NCBI GenBank assembly: GCA_019120335.1
Contig: DWVH01000022.1
Coordinates: 62,001-126,000, forward strand
DNA: 64,000 nt
Direction: 5' to 3'
Source: Candidatus Enterococcus stercoripullorum
GTDB taxonomy: Bacteria > Bacillota > Bacilli > Lactobacillales > Enterococcaceae
Below the pieces are notes generated by a model. That model searched no databases and was not told where the DNA came from. It was given only the letters and a program-made list of their open reading frames with translations. Both the position numbers and the translations under genes were made by a program. Positions 36,716 through 45,537 of the stretch are shown here, one piece after another (position 1 is the first letter of the stretch; each line of letters opens with the position of its first letter).

Positions 36716-37621
36716 ATGTTTAATCATTTACCCAATTCATTTTTGCAGATGAATATGATTTTTTTATCTATCGTGATAGAAGCATTACCATTTGTCTTAT
36801 TGGGCTGCATTATTTCTGGTGCGCTTCACGTATACCTAACTCCCGAGCGCGTGAAAAAATTTTTACCAAACAATAAATTTTTATCGATATTAGTTGGTTC
36901 TACCATGGGCATCTTTTTTCCATCTTGTGAGTGTGGGATTGTACCGATTGTGAATCAATTTGTACGTAAAAAAGTACCGACTTATACGGCATTTGCCTTT
37001 ATGTTGACCGCACCCATTATTAATCCGATTGTCTTATTTTCAACATTTATTGCTTTTGGAAATTCATGGAAATTTGCCTTGCTTAGAGTAGTGGGGAGTT
37101 TACTTGTAGCAGTAGTTGTGGGTAGTTGGTTGGCCTATTTTTATAAGCAACCTATTTTAAATGAAGAAGGTCTACGCGCGATACAAGAAGTGCCATATCA
37201 ACAGGACCATCATGAAAAAACAAGTCGAATCCACGCTATTAGTCATGTGTTAGATCATAGTTTGGATGAATTCTTTGATACAGGACGCTACTTAATGATT
37301 GGTGCACTTTTATCAGCAAGTATGCAAACTTACTTGCCGACTAAATGGATATTAACTTTAGGATCTACGAAATTGCTTGCTATTTTTGTGATGATACTTT
37401 TAGCTATTATTTTGTCATTATGTTCCGAAGCAGATGCGTTTATTGGTTCAAGTTTATTAAGTTTGTTTGGACAAGCACCGGTCATTGCATTTTTAGTTTT
37501 TGGACCAATGGTGGATATTAAGAATTTGTTAATGATGAAACGCTACTTTAATACGCGCTTTATTATTTCAATGGTTGGCTTAGTTGCGCTTGTAGTCGTT
37601 ATCTATGCATGGGTGGTGTAA
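36716..37621 (+). CDS. Permease of the UPF0718/YraQ (DUF318) family
   Basis: This 301-residue membrane protein has eight or so helices and the conserved FPSCECGIVPIVNQF (about 63-77) and TAPIINPIVL segments of this permease family, which also contains the arsenite-permease-like members. The Cys-x-Cys in the first motif is typical. It is followed by its usual partner, a TIGR03943 protein. The transported species is not proven. Location next to Zur-controlled genes and a His-rich partner make a metal plausible. Confidence 0.85.
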   Translation: MFNHLPNSFLQMNMIFLSIVIEALPFVLLGCIISGALHVYLTPERVKKFLPNNKFLSILVGSTMGIFFPSCECGIVPIVNQFVRKKVPTYTAFAFMLTAPIINPIVLFSTFIAFGNSWKFALLRVVGSLLVAVVVGSWLAYFYKQPILNEEGLRAIQEVPYQQDHHEKTSRIHAISHVLDHSLDEFFDTGRYLMIGALLSASMQTYLPTKWILTLGSTKLLAIFVMILLAIILSLCSEADAFIGSSLLSLFGQAPVIAFLVFGPMVDIKNLLMMKRYFNTRFIISMVGLVALVVVIYAWVV

Positions 37622-37623
37622 GG

Positions 37624-38457
37624 ATGATAAGATTTTTAATTTTGATAGGTTATGTTTGGTTGATGATGTTTTTACAAATCAGTGGCAAACTTAATCAATA
37701 TATTAACGTCCATTATCGCTATTTAGCCTTTTTATCTATGGGACTTGCTTTTTTATTAGCGATTGTGCAACTTTTTAAATGGGTGAAAAATGATAATCAT
37801 ACAGCTCACCACGAAGACGATCATCATCATGGCATGCAAAAGGGCTATCAAAAGGTGATTGGATATGCCTTATTAATGATGCCGATTGTGGTTGGTTTAG
37901 CTTTTCCTAAAGTTAGTTTGGACACGACAATTGTTGAGGCAAAAGGCTTTCAGTTTCCGCTAAGTAAAGAATCTACGGGTGATCCATATTTTCAAACGCA
38001 GTATTTACGTCCAGATACTAGCATTTATTTCAATACCTCGGATTACCAAAAACAAATGAATCGACTCTTAGATAAATACACTAAAGATCAAAAAATTGTC
38101 ATTAGTGATACGAATTATTTGGAGTTGATGGAAATTATCTATAATTATCCAAGTGAGTTTATTGGTAAAAAAATTCAATTTAAAGGTTTTGTGTATCATT
38201 CAACAACTGAGAAGCAGCAAGATATGTTCTTATTTAGATTTGGTGTCATTCACTGTATTGCTGATTCTGGGGTCTTTGGTTTAAGAATTGATTTTGATCA
38301 ACCAACATCCTATAAGAATAATGATTGGTTATTAGTGGAAGGTGAATTAGTTTCGGAATACTATGCACCCTTTAAACGAGAATTACCAGTTGTAAAAGTA
38401 TCCCAGGTGAAAAAAATTCAAGCACCGAAAAATGAGTATGTTTATCGTACTTTTTAA
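37624..38457 (+). CDS. TIGR03943-family permease partner with His-rich loop
   Basis: The 277-residue protein has two N-terminal membrane helices, a third near residue 90 and a large external domain with OB-like strands (FIGKKIQFKGFVYHS...GLRIDFDQPT...NNDWLLVEGELVSEYY). A short His/Asp-rich stretch (NHTAHHEDDHHHG, near residues 58-70) lies between helices 2 and 3 and could bind metal. It overlaps no gene but starts 2 bp after the permease stop. B. subtilis YcgQ/YcgR are the same pair. Confidence 0.82.
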   Translation: MIRFLILIGYVWLMMFLQISGKLNQYINVHYRYLAFLSMGLAFLLAIVQLFKWVKNDNHTAHHEDDHHHGMQKGYQKVIGYALLMMPIVVGLAFPKVSLDTTIVEAKGFQFPLSKESTGDPYFQTQYLRPDTSIYFNTSDYQKQMNRLLDKYTKDQKIVISDTNYLELMEIIYNYPSEFIGKKIQFKGFVYHSTTEKQQDMFLFRFGVIHCIADSGVFGLRIDFDQPTSYKNNDWLLVEGELVSEYYAPFKRELPVVKVSQVKKIQAPKNEYVYRTF

Positions 38458-38560
38458 AAATTTTAAGAAAAAAGCTAAAATCATATCTAAAAATAAAAAT
38501 ATCAGTTATAATAGAACTTAGAAGTAGTATGATTCTATTTTAGAAAAAGAGGTGTTTACT

Positions 38561-38830
38561 ATGGGCTTTACAGATGAAACAGTCCGTTTTAGTTTTGATG
38601 ATAACCGTAAAAAAGAAGTGAGTGAAACTTTAGAAATTGTTTATCGCGCACTTGAAGAAAAAGGATATAACCCAATCAATCAAATCGTGGGTTACTTATT
38701 ATCCGGCGACCCAGCTTATATTCCTCGTTATCGTGATGCGCGTAATCTTATTCGTCGTCATGAACGTGATGAAGTGTTAGAAGTGTTAATTCGCTATTAC
38801 TTAACGAACCACGGGATTAATGTCCAATGA
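38561..38830 (+). CDS. ireB: IreB, substrate of the PASTA kinase IreK
   Basis: This 89-residue UPF0297 protein starts [10 protein letters not shown]. In Enterococcus faecalis, Thr4 and Thr7 of IreB are phosphorylated by IreK to control cephalosporin tolerance, and both residues are present at the same positions here. The ATG start is backed by GAGGTG. Its stop overlaps the ruvX start (ATGA), the conserved ireB-ruvX-DUF1292 order. Confidence 0.95.
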   Translation: MGFTDETVRFSFDDNRKKEVSETLEIVYRALEEKGYNPINQIVGYLLSGDPAYIPRYRDARNLIRRHERDEVLEVLIRYYLTNHGINVQ

Positions 38831-39255
38831 GAATTATGGGGTTAGATGTCGGTTCGAAAACAGTTGGCGTAGCAGTCAGTGATTTAATGGGCTGGACGGC
38901 TCAAGGTGTAGAGATTATTCGAATCGATGAGGAAAAAGAAGAGTTTGGCTTAGAACGTTTGGCTGAATTAGTTAAAGAATATGAAGTTGAAAAGTTTGTT
39001 GTGGGTTTACCTAAAAATATGAATAATACAATTGGACCACGCGCCTTGGCTTCACAAGCTTATGGGAAAATGATTGCTGAAAAATTTCAGTTACCAGTTG
39101 ATTATCAAGATGAACGTTTGACAACTGTGCAGGCAGAGCGTATGCTAATACAGGAAGCTAATACTTCGCGAGCAAAACGCAAGAAAGTGATTGATAAATT
39201 AGCAGCCGTAATGATTTTACAAAATTATTTAGATATTACAAGTAAATCATTATGA
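38827..39255 (+). CDS. ruvX: Holliday junction resolvase-like protein RuvX/YqgF
   Basis: The 142-residue RNase-H-like nuclease has [14 protein letters not shown] (first catalytic Asp), [16 protein letters not shown] and [15 protein letters not shown]. YqgF acts in pre-16S rRNA maturation and may resolve branched DNA. It overlaps ireB by 4 bp and lies directly before the DUF1292 gene. Confidence 0.95.
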   Translation: MRIMGLDVGSKTVGVAVSDLMGWTAQGVEIIRIDEEKEEFGLERLAELVKEYEVEKFVVGLPKNMNNTIGPRALASQAYGKMIAEKFQLPVDYQDERLTTVQAERMLIQEANTSRAKRKKVIDKLAAVMILQNYLDITSKSL

Positions 39256-39281
39256 ACATAAATAGAAAAGAGGAATGCAAC

Positions 39282-39593
39282 ATGACACATCATCATCATG
39301 ACCATGATCACGATCATGAAGGACATGAACACATTACTTTGGTGGATGACCAAGGAAATGAAACTTTATACGAAATTCTTTTAACTATCGATGGTCAAGA
39401 AGAATTTGGCCGTAATTACGTCTTGTTATATCCTGCTGGTGTGCCAGAGGATGAAGATGTTGAATTACAAGCCTATGCCTACTTAGAAAATGAAGATGGC
39501 ACGGAAGGCGAATTACAACAAATCGAAACGGAAGCCGAATGGGATATGATTGAAGAAGTATTCAATACCTTTATGGCTGAAGAGGAAGAATAA
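39282..39593 (+). CDS. DUF1292 (UPF0473) protein with His-rich N-terminus
   Basis: This 103-residue acidic protein follows ruvX in the conserved ireB-ruvX-DUF1292 cluster. The N-terminus is a run of His and Asp ([15 protein letters not shown]), which may bind metal ions. The rest is the DUF1292 domain ([23 protein letters not shown]...[12 protein letters not shown]). ATG 39282 with GAGGAA is chosen over an in-frame start 30 bp upstream. Its function is not known. Confidence 0.9.
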   Translation: MTHHHHDHDHDHEGHEHITLVDDQGNETLYEILLTIDGQEEFGRNYVLLYPAGVPEDEDVELQAYAYLENEDGTEGELQQIETEAEWDMIEEVFNTFMAEEEE

Positions 39594-39598
39594 TCAAT

Positions 39599-39637
39599 CA
39601 AAGTGTTGGTATTTCAAGGATACCAACACTTTTTTTA
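39599..39637 (+). terminator. Terminator after the ireB-ruvX-DUF1292 cluster
   Basis: AAAGTGTTGGTAT and ATACCAACACTTT form a perfect stem followed by a T run. Confidence 0.93.
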
Positions 39638-39750
39638 CGCTAAAAACAGCTGGAAGGGGCAATTTTGGGGGATATGTAAGATAAACCCTTTTATTTTTAG
39701 AATTTTCAGGTATAGTATAAGTATTATGAAATTTTTGCGGAGGATAAAAA

Positions 39751-40629
39751 GTGAAAACTAAGGGAATGATTTATGCAGCTAGTGCAGCGGCGTTTTGGGC
39801 AATTTCAGGAATTTCTGGACAAATTTTATTACAACAATTTTCCTTTACTGCAAATTGGTTAGTCTCTGCACGCATGCTTGTCTCAGGATTCGTCTTAATT
39901 TTAATCAGTCAAGGAAGTCATAAAGGAAAGCTATTGGCAATTTTTAAAAATCCTAAAGATGCCTTGGCATTAATTTTATTTGGAATTTTTGGGATGTATG
40001 CGGTCCAAGCTGGCTTTTTCCAGACCATCGCTTTTAGCAATGCTTCTTTTGCGACGATTATCCAATTTACAGGTCCAGTATTTATTATCTTTTATGAATC
40101 ATTTAGACAAAGACGTTGGCCAAGTTTTCAAACAATATTTTTGTTATTGTTGACATTTATTGGTATATTATTACTAGCGACTCATGGAAATTTACATCAA
40201 TTAATTGTTCCAAAGATGGCCATTATAATGGGGTTGATTGCAGCACTTGCCATTGCCATTTATAGCATCTTGCCAAGACAATTGATTAGTGATTATGGTA
40301 GTTTAAGCGTCGTTGGTTGGGGGATGTTAATCGGTGGGGCTTTTGCTAATTTTATTCATCCATTTTGGCATCCAACAGGAACTTTTACGCTATTTTCAGT
40401 GAGTCAGTTTTTAATTGTCGCTTTAGTGGGGACGGCTTTATCCTTTTTTTGTTATTCTCAAAGTTTACGCTATATTTCACCGTCGCTTGCAGGAATATTA
40501 ACTGCAGTAGAGCCACTCTTATCTTTAGTATTTTCAATTATCATCTTCCAAATGGCATTTGGTTGGATTGAGTGGGTAGGATTTTTAATGGTCTTTTGTT
40601 CGATTCTACTCATTCAAAAGCAATTATAG
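39751..40629 (+). CDS. EamA/DMT-superfamily transporter
   Basis: This 292-residue protein has ten predicted helices in two EamA repeats. The end of the second repeat is SPSLAGILTAVEPLLSLVFSIIIFQMAFGWIEWVGFLMVF, a family mark. It starts with GTG 39751 behind GCGGAGG. It resembles the amino-acid or metabolite exporters of this family; the substrate is unknown. A small membrane protein gene follows after 13 bp. Confidence 0.87.
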   Translation: MKTKGMIYAASAAAFWAISGISGQILLQQFSFTANWLVSARMLVSGFVLILISQGSHKGKLLAIFKNPKDALALILFGIFGMYAVQAGFFQTIAFSNASFATIIQFTGPVFIIFYESFRQRRWPSFQTIFLLLLTFIGILLLATHGNLHQLIVPKMAIIMGLIAALAIAIYSILPRQLISDYGSLSVVGWGMLIGGAFANFIHPFWHPTGTFTLFSVSQFLIVALVGTALSFFCYSQSLRYISPSLAGILTAVEPLLSLVFSIIIFQMAFGWIEWVGFLMVFCSILLIQKQL

Positions 40630-40642
40630 AAAGGATCTAGAT

Positions 40643-40828
40643 ATGAGTTTTAAACGTTTTTTTCAATTATTTATTATTTATTTAGTTGCAATTCTGATTT
40701 GTGAAGGTGTAAGTAATGCATTACATCTTGCTACAGGTGGGAGAATAGCTGTTTTTGCCATTTTAGGCTATATGATTTTAACCATTCCTTTGACCATACT
40801 TACAATTTTAAAAAATAAAAAAAGCTAG
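40643..40828 (+). CDS. Small membrane protein
   Basis: This 61-residue protein has two predicted membrane helices (about residues 6-27 and 35-55) and a basic C-terminus (LKNKKS). AAAGGA precedes the ATG. It follows the EamA transporter gene closely and is probably co-transcribed. No family is recognised. Confidence 0.65.
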   Translation: MSFKRFFQLFIIYLVAILICEGVSNALHLATGGRIAVFAILGYMILTIPLTILTILKNKKS

Positions 40829-40860
40829 GCAGTTCAAAATTTAACTGCCTAGTTTTTTTA
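40820..40860. terminator. Bidirectional terminator
   Basis: CTAGGCAGTT and AACTGCCTAG form a stem flanked by A and T runs. It lies between convergent small membrane protein genes. Confidence 0.9.
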
Positions 40861-41226
40861 AAGAATTTTTTTCAATTGCTCTTTTTTGGTCACGAATTTA
40901 AAGAGAATATGAAAGATACCAAATGCGATGAGTCCAATACCAAAGTAGAAATTTCCTTGCCAGATAAATAGCGTGTTGATACAAGCAACAATCATTAAAA
41001 GGATAAAGAAATATAGCATTTGCGTCATAAACATTTTTCTTTGAACATCCTTTTGGGGAGTTGGCATCTTTTGAACCAGTTTTTTAGCACGCAACATTAG
41101 GGTTAAAACCAGTAGTCCAGTACTTAAAAAGATACATAGATAAATACTAATTAAAAAAGTGAAGGCGAGGTTAAGTATACTAATCAGCATTGAAAGTAAA
41201 CACCAACTTACCATTTTCTTTTTCAT
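40858..41226 (-). CDS. Small polytopic membrane protein
   Basis: This 122-residue protein has about four predicted helices in two hairpins (about 8-26, 28-46, 72-90 and 95-112), joined by a basic loop. It overlaps the end of queH by 47 bp and has no strong ribosome binding site, so translation is probably coupled to queH. No family is recognised. Confidence 0.65.
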   Translation of the reverse strand: MKKKMVSWCLLSMLISILNLAFTFLISIYLCIFLSTGLLVLTLMLRAKKLVQKMPTPQKDVQRKMFMTQMLYFFILLMIVACINTLFIWQGNFYFGIGLIAFGIFHILFKFVTKKEQLKKIL

Positions 41227-41938
41227 AATTATCTACATATTCTTGGGCTTCTTTTTTGATTGCTTTAAAATCTATCCCTTGTTGTTTGGCAGCAAAGACA
41301 CAGCCACAATAACATTGGCGAAAGACATCATATTCTTTACACATTTCAATTGAGCGTTGATAGCCTTGGTTTTTCTTGAAATCACTTGGTAGATAATTTG
41401 TATTGTAAATTTTTTGAATATCCATGCCAATCTGGTTAATCAATTGGCTATTTTTCTTAGGAGAGATGGTTAAGGCACTTCCAAAATAATCATAACCTAA
41501 TTCTTGGGCTTTTTGAGCAACTAAGTCAAGGCGTAGATTAAAGCACGCATCACAACGTTTACCGCCTTCTTTTTCATTATGTAAGTTTTGTTTCACCATC
41601 ATTTGAATAAAATCATTGGGTTTATATTCATCGACAATCAGTTGTACATTATTGCCAGTATTTGCATTGAAATCTTCAATAAATTTCTTTTGCACAATCA
41701 TCCGACGTAAGTATTCACTTTCAGGATGAATGTTTGAATTAGAGAAGAAGATTGTCACATCAGCATATTGGCATAAAAATTCTAACGTATAAGTCGAACA
41801 AGGGGCACAACAAGAATGTAGCAAAATTCGTGGACGTTCTTCATTTTTCTCCCATTCAATAATCATTTTTCGTAACACACGATCATAATTGATTTTTTGA
41901 TTTTTCATTTTTTCAACAATCATATCTGCATTTAACAT
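41180..41938 (-). CDS. queH: Epoxyqueuosine reductase QueH
   Basis: The 252-residue DUF208 protein carries the expected Cys motifs: LHSCCAPCS near the N-terminus, KRCDACF in the middle and CYCGC near the end. These bind an iron-sulfur cluster and a second metal in QueH, which performs the last step of queuosine synthesis on tRNA. ATG 41938 has AAGGAGG upstream and is preferred over an in-frame start 33 bp earlier. Confidence 0.92.
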   Translation of the reverse strand: MLNADMIVEKMKNQKINYDRVLRKMIIEWEKNEERPRILLHSCCAPCSTYTLEFLCQYADVTIFFSNSNIHPESEYLRRMIVQKKFIEDFNANTGNNVQLIVDEYKPNDFIQMMVKQNLHNEKEGGKRCDACFNLRLDLVAQKAQELGYDYFGSALTISPKKNSQLINQIGMDIQKIYNTNYLPSDFKKNQGYQRSIEMCKEYDVFRQCYCGCVFAAKQQGIDFKAIKKEAQEYVDNYEKENGKLVFTFNAD

Positions 41939-42069
41939 CAAAAAATTCCTCCTTGAACCTTTATTATACAAAAAAATACTGATAGAAAAAAGGATGCAAG
42001 TTAATTTCTTTTATTTTAAATTGTGATGAGAGTCAGTTAAAAAATATTCATAAAAATAAATATTAGTAG

Positions 42070-42098
42070 TTGACACTTTGAAAGACTACTTGTATACT
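42070..42098 (+). promoter_or_regulatory. Promoter of the metNIQ T-box transcript
   Basis: TTGACA and TATACT are separated by 17 bp. The predicted start point is about 20 nt before the T-box stem I. Confidence 0.9.
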
Positions 42099-42119
42099 TA
42101 CCTCATGTTAATAGTTTTG

Positions 42120-42380
42120 ACATTGATGAGAAGAGTAGCTTATGTGAAATTAGTTAAAGAGAATCCGGCTGGTGAGAAAGGATACTAATCAATTAAGTGA
42201 AGATGAGCTCGGAGTTTCTGAATTGTTCACGCAGTTTGGACGGGAATGACCGTTATATCATCGGGTTTCAAATGGAACTTATGGAGGCATTGTCTGTGAG
42301 GATAGTGCGAATTAGGGTGGTAACACGATTTTTCAGTCGTCCCTTTGCTTGAAAGTGGCAAGGGGCGGCTTTTTTGTTTA
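42120..42380 (+). promoter_or_regulatory. T-box riboswitch (methionine) upstream of metNIQ
   Basis: The T-box sequence AGGGTGGTAACACG (42314-42327) is clear. It is followed by a terminator stem (GTCGTCCCTTTGC with GCAAGGGGCGGC) and TTTTTT ending near 42376. Upstream lies a stem I region. GGGAATGACC at 42242-42251 offers an ATG specifier codon followed by a purine, which matches a methionine-uptake operon. Uncharged tRNA-Met would bind and allow read-through into metN. Confidence 0.9.
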
Positions 42381-42432
42381 CAATAGTTATTCGAAAGTTA
42401 TCATTCAAAGATGTATCAGAAAGGGAAAGAAA

Positions 42433-43446
42433 ATGATTGAATTAAAAAATGTTAGCAAAACGTTTCAAGTACAGTCAAGAGAAGTGTCAGCAGTCAAAGA
42501 TGTTTCCTTAAAAGTTGAAAAAGGCGAAATTTTTGGTATTGTTGGGGCTTCTGGTGCTGGGAAATCTACTTTAGTGCGTTGTATGAATTTATTAGAAGTT
42601 CCTACCTCAGGTGAAGTGCTTTTTGACGGCGTGGATTTAGTAAAACTTAGTCAAAAAGAATTATTACAAAAACGCCAATCGATTTCGATGATTTTCCAAG
42701 GCTTTAACTTATTTAGTCAACGTAGTGTGTTAAAAAACATCTGCTATCCTTTAGAAATTGCAGGTGTAAAAAAAGAAGCAGCTACCAAAAAGGCACAAGA
42801 GTTATTGGAATTGGTTGGTTTAGGCGATAAAGCCAATTCCTATCCTTCACAATTATCCGGTGGTCAAAAACAACGGGTGGCCATTGCCCGCGCTTTAGCA
42901 ACTGATCCAAAGGTATTGTTATGTGATGAAGCAACAAGTGCGCTAGATCCTGGAACGACTTTACAAATTTTAAACCTATTGCAAGAAGTTCGTGAAAAAC
43001 TTGGTGTGACCGTCATTATTATTACTCATGAAATGGAAGTTGTACAAAGAATCTGTGATAAAGTAGCCGTAATGAATCAAGGACAAGTGGTTGAAACAGG
43101 GACAACGGAACAAATCTTCTTAAATCCGCAATCGCCAATCACTAGAAAAATGTTACTTACAGAGCAAAATACGGAATTTATTCCAAGTAATGGACCAATC
43201 ATTCGCATCAGTTTTGATGGGCAAGCAGCATCTTTACCGTTACTTTCTAAATTAATTTTAGAATCGCAAGCCCCAATTAATATATTAAAAGCTGATACGG
43301 AAGAAATTAAAGGAAAAGCTTTCGGTCAGATGATTGTACAATTACCCGAAAAAGAGGCTTTAGTTGAAAAAATTAAAGAAATCTTGGTTCGAGAAGGCTT
43401 AGATTTTGAGGAAGGAAGTGCTTATCTTGGACGCAACAATGATTAA
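42433..43446 (+). CDS. metN: Methionine ABC transporter, ATP-binding protein
   Basis: The 337-residue ATPase of the methionine importer has Walker A GASGAGKSTLVR, signature [14 protein letters not shown], Walker B VLLCDEATSALDP and a C-terminal NIL domain (about residues 265-335) that binds methionine for feedback inhibition. The start is ATG 42433, behind AAGGGA; a longer frame would run into the T-box terminator. It overlaps metI by 20 bp. Confidence 0.94.
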   Translation: MIELKNVSKTFQVQSREVSAVKDVSLKVEKGEIFGIVGASGAGKSTLVRCMNLLEVPTSGEVLFDGVDLVKLSQKELLQKRQSISMIFQGFNLFSQRSVLKNICYPLEIAGVKKEAATKKAQELLELVGLGDKANSYPSQLSGGQKQRVAIARALATDPKVLLCDEATSALDPGTTLQILNLLQEVREKLGVTVIIITHEMEVVQRICDKVAVMNQGQVVETGTTEQIFLNPQSPITRKMLLTEQNTEFIPSNGPIIRISFDGQAASLPLLSKLILESQAPINILKADTEEIKGKAFGQMIVQLPEKEALVEKIKEILVREGLDFEEGSAYLGRNND

Positions 43447-44080
43447 TACGTTAACTACTGGAATTATCGAAACGATTTATATGGTTTTTGTTTCAATGAT
43501 TGTCACATATGTATTTGGTCTACCATTAGGCGTTATACTATTTGTAACTGATAAAGGGTCGCTCTATCCTAACCGTATCGTCAATTTAATATTAGGATTT
43601 TTAGTTAATGTCTTTCGCTCAATTCCATTTTTGATTTTATTGGTTTTATTATTACCATTTACTCGTTTTATTGTAGGGACAACACTAGGTTCTACAGCGA
43701 CAATTGTGCCATTAGTAGTCTCTGCAATTCCGTTTGTCGCGCGTATGGTGGAGTCTTCCTTAAAAGAAGTGGATGCTGGTGTGATTGAAGCGGCTTTGTC
43801 CATGGGGTCTAACTGGTGGCAATTAATCACTAAGGTCTTACTTCCTGAAGCAAAACCCTCTTTAGCAGTAGGAGCAGTCATTACTTCTGTTACAGTTTTA
43901 GGTTATTCAGCGATGGCCGGTTTTGTTGGTGGTGGTGGTCTAGGGACGATAGCCATTAACTATGGTTACTATCGCTATGATGATAACGTAATGATTATTA
44001 CCGTTGCAGTAATTGTCATTATTGTCCAGCTCATTCAAGTGTTGGGAATGAAATTAGCAACAAAAATAGATAAAAGATAG
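43427..44080 (+). CDS. metI: Methionine ABC transporter, permease
   Basis: This permease of about 217 residues has five helices and the coupling loop EAALSMGSNWWQLITKVLLPEAKPSLAVG. The start is uncertain: TTG 43427 has GAGGAAG about 10 bp upstream, and ATG 43439 is the next choice. It lies between metN and metQ. Confidence 0.9.
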   Translation: MDATMINTLTTGIIETIYMVFVSMIVTYVFGLPLGVILFVTDKGSLYPNRIVNLILGFLVNVFRSIPFLILLVLLLPFTRFIVGTTLGSTATIVPLVVSAIPFVARMVESSLKEVDAGVIEAALSMGSNWWQLITKVLLPEAKPSLAVGAVITSVTVLGYSAMAGFVGGGGLGTIAINYGYYRYDDNVMIITVAVIVIIVQLIQVLGMKLATKIDKR

Positions 44081-44092
44081 GAGAAATGAAAG

Positions 44093-44941
44093 ATGAAGAA
44101 AAGTTTTAAAAAGATTACACAAATTTTAACAGTTGGTTTCGCAGTAGTTGCTTTAGCTGCTTGCGGTGCTGGCAAAGGAAATGAAAAAGAAGGAAGCAAG
44201 TCTGAGGATAACAAAACTTTAATCGTTGGAGCAAGTCCAACCCCACATGCTGAAATTTTAGAGTATGCCAAGGATGCTATGAAAAAACAAGGCTATGATT
44301 TACAAGTAAAAGTCTTTAATGATTATATTATGCCAAATACCTCTTTAGAAGATAAACAAATCGATGCGAACTATTTCCAAACAGTGCCATACATGGATAA
44401 CTTCAATAAAGAAAAGAAAACGCATATTGTAAGTGTTGGTAAGGTACATTTCGAACCACTTGGCATTTATCCAGGTAAAACAAAAGCTATTAAAGATTTA
44501 CAAAAAGGTGCAACTGTTGCAATTCCGAATGATCCATCTAATGAAGCACGTGCCTTATTATTATTAGAAGCAGCTGATTTGATTAAATTAAAAGATGGCG
44601 CAGGTATTAATGCAACGATTCAAGACATTGCTGAAAACCCATTGAATTTAAATATTAAAGAAGTTGAAGCTGCCCAAACTGCCCGTTCATTACAAGATAC
44701 GGATATTGCTGTAGTTAATGGTAACTATGCTGTTGCTGCTAAATTAGATGTGAAAAAAGATGCTCTGTTTGTAGAATCTGCTCAATCTGAATCTGCGCAA
44801 ACTTATGCAAATGTAATCTCTGTACGTAAGGGTGACGAAAAGAATAAAGCAGTGAAAGCCTTAGTTAAAGTTTTACAAAGCGATGATGTGAAGAAATTTA
44901 TTGATGATAAGTACAATGGCGCAGTTGTCCCAGTAAATTAA
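44093..44941 (+). CDS. metQ: Methionine-binding lipoprotein MetQ
   Basis: The 282-residue NlpA-family lipoprotein has a signal peptide and lipobox VALAACGAG (Cys near residue 22). It delivers methionine to MetNI. Family marks are GASPTPHAEILEYAKD near the start and GATVAIPNDPSNEARALLLLEAADLI. GGAGAAATG precedes the ATG, and a terminator follows the stop. Confidence 0.94.
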   Translation: MKKSFKKITQILTVGFAVVALAACGAGKGNEKEGSKSEDNKTLIVGASPTPHAEILEYAKDAMKKQGYDLQVKVFNDYIMPNTSLEDKQIDANYFQTVPYMDNFNKEKKTHIVSVGKVHFEPLGIYPGKTKAIKDLQKGATVAIPNDPSNEARALLLLEAADLIKLKDGAGINATIQDIAENPLNLNIKEVEAAQTARSLQDTDIAVVNGNYAVAAKLDVKKDALFVESAQSESAQTYANVISVRKGDEKNKAVKALVKVLQSDDVKKFIDDKYNGAVVPVN

Positions 44942-44952
44942 TCGTCTTAAGA

Positions 44953-44989
44953 AATCAGAGTGTTGGTTGTGACACTCTGATTTTTTTAT
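44953..44989 (+). terminator. Terminator after metQ
   Basis: ATCAGAGTG and CACTCTGAT form the stem with TTTTTTT after it. This is the last recognisable core-genome signal before the accessory region. Confidence 0.92.
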
Positions 44990-45092
44990 GCTTCTTCATG
45001 TAAGTGTATAATTTTTTCCGATAACGAAAGTTTTGTATTAGAAAATTCTAATCAAAGTAAAAAGCCGTAAAAATTAAAATAACAGAAGAATA

Positions 45093-45128
45093 GAAGTCTT
45101 TATCAGTCTAGAGATTGGTAAAGGCTTC
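45093..45128 (+). promoter_or_regulatory. Stem-loop in the leader of the rep genes
   Basis: GAAGTCTTTATCA pairs with TTGGTAAAGGCTTC (several G-U), just 20-30 bp before the ribosome binding site of the first RepA_N gene, and is followed by a few T. It could be an attenuator for replication control. The stretch 44990-45090 holds no gene. Confidence 0.5.
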
Positions 45129-45159
45129 TTTAGTTATTTTACAAGGAGGAATAGCTGTT

Positions 45160-45537
45160 ATGAGAAGAATTAATGTCCATGATATTCAGGAGTTCTATCG
45201 TTTCCCTAAAGCTTTTGTTAATAGCGATAGATACAAGGAGATGTCTGACGCAGCAAAAATTATCTACATGTTGCTAATTGACAGGATGAAAGATTCTTTA
45301 GATGAGAAGAGAATTGATAACGAAGGCTATGTTTATCTATTCTTTTCAGATTCGGAGCTTTCTAGATTAACAGGATACGGAATAAAAAAAGTATTGAACG
45401 CCAAAAGAGAGTTAATCACTAAACGTCTCTTGCGACAGGTGTATATTCCTAGCCTAAAAGAAACTAGGTTGTATCTAGGAGACTTTGAGTTGGATGAAGG
45501 AGTTGAAAGTAACCTGTTAGAGGAGTTGGTTTTATGA
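45160..45537 (+). CDS. Short RepA_N-domain protein
   Basis: This 125-residue protein consists only of a RepA_N initiator domain: FYRFPKAFVNSDRYKEMSDAAKIIYMLLIDRM...YLFFSDSELSRLTGYGIKKVLNAKRELITKRLLRQV. It is closely related to the N-terminus of the next protein and overlaps it by 4 bp (ATGA). It lacks the C-terminal domain of full initiators. It may bind the same DNA sites and modulate initiation, or be a duplicated remnant. The start is ATG 45160 behind AAGGAGGA. An in-frame extension runs through the leader stem-loop and is not real. Confidence 0.85.
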   Translation: MRRINVHDIQEFYRFPKAFVNSDRYKEMSDAAKIIYMLLIDRMKDSLDEKRIDNEGYVYLFFSDSELSRLTGYGIKKVLNAKRELITKRLLRQVYIPSLKETRLYLGDFELDEGVESNLLEELVL

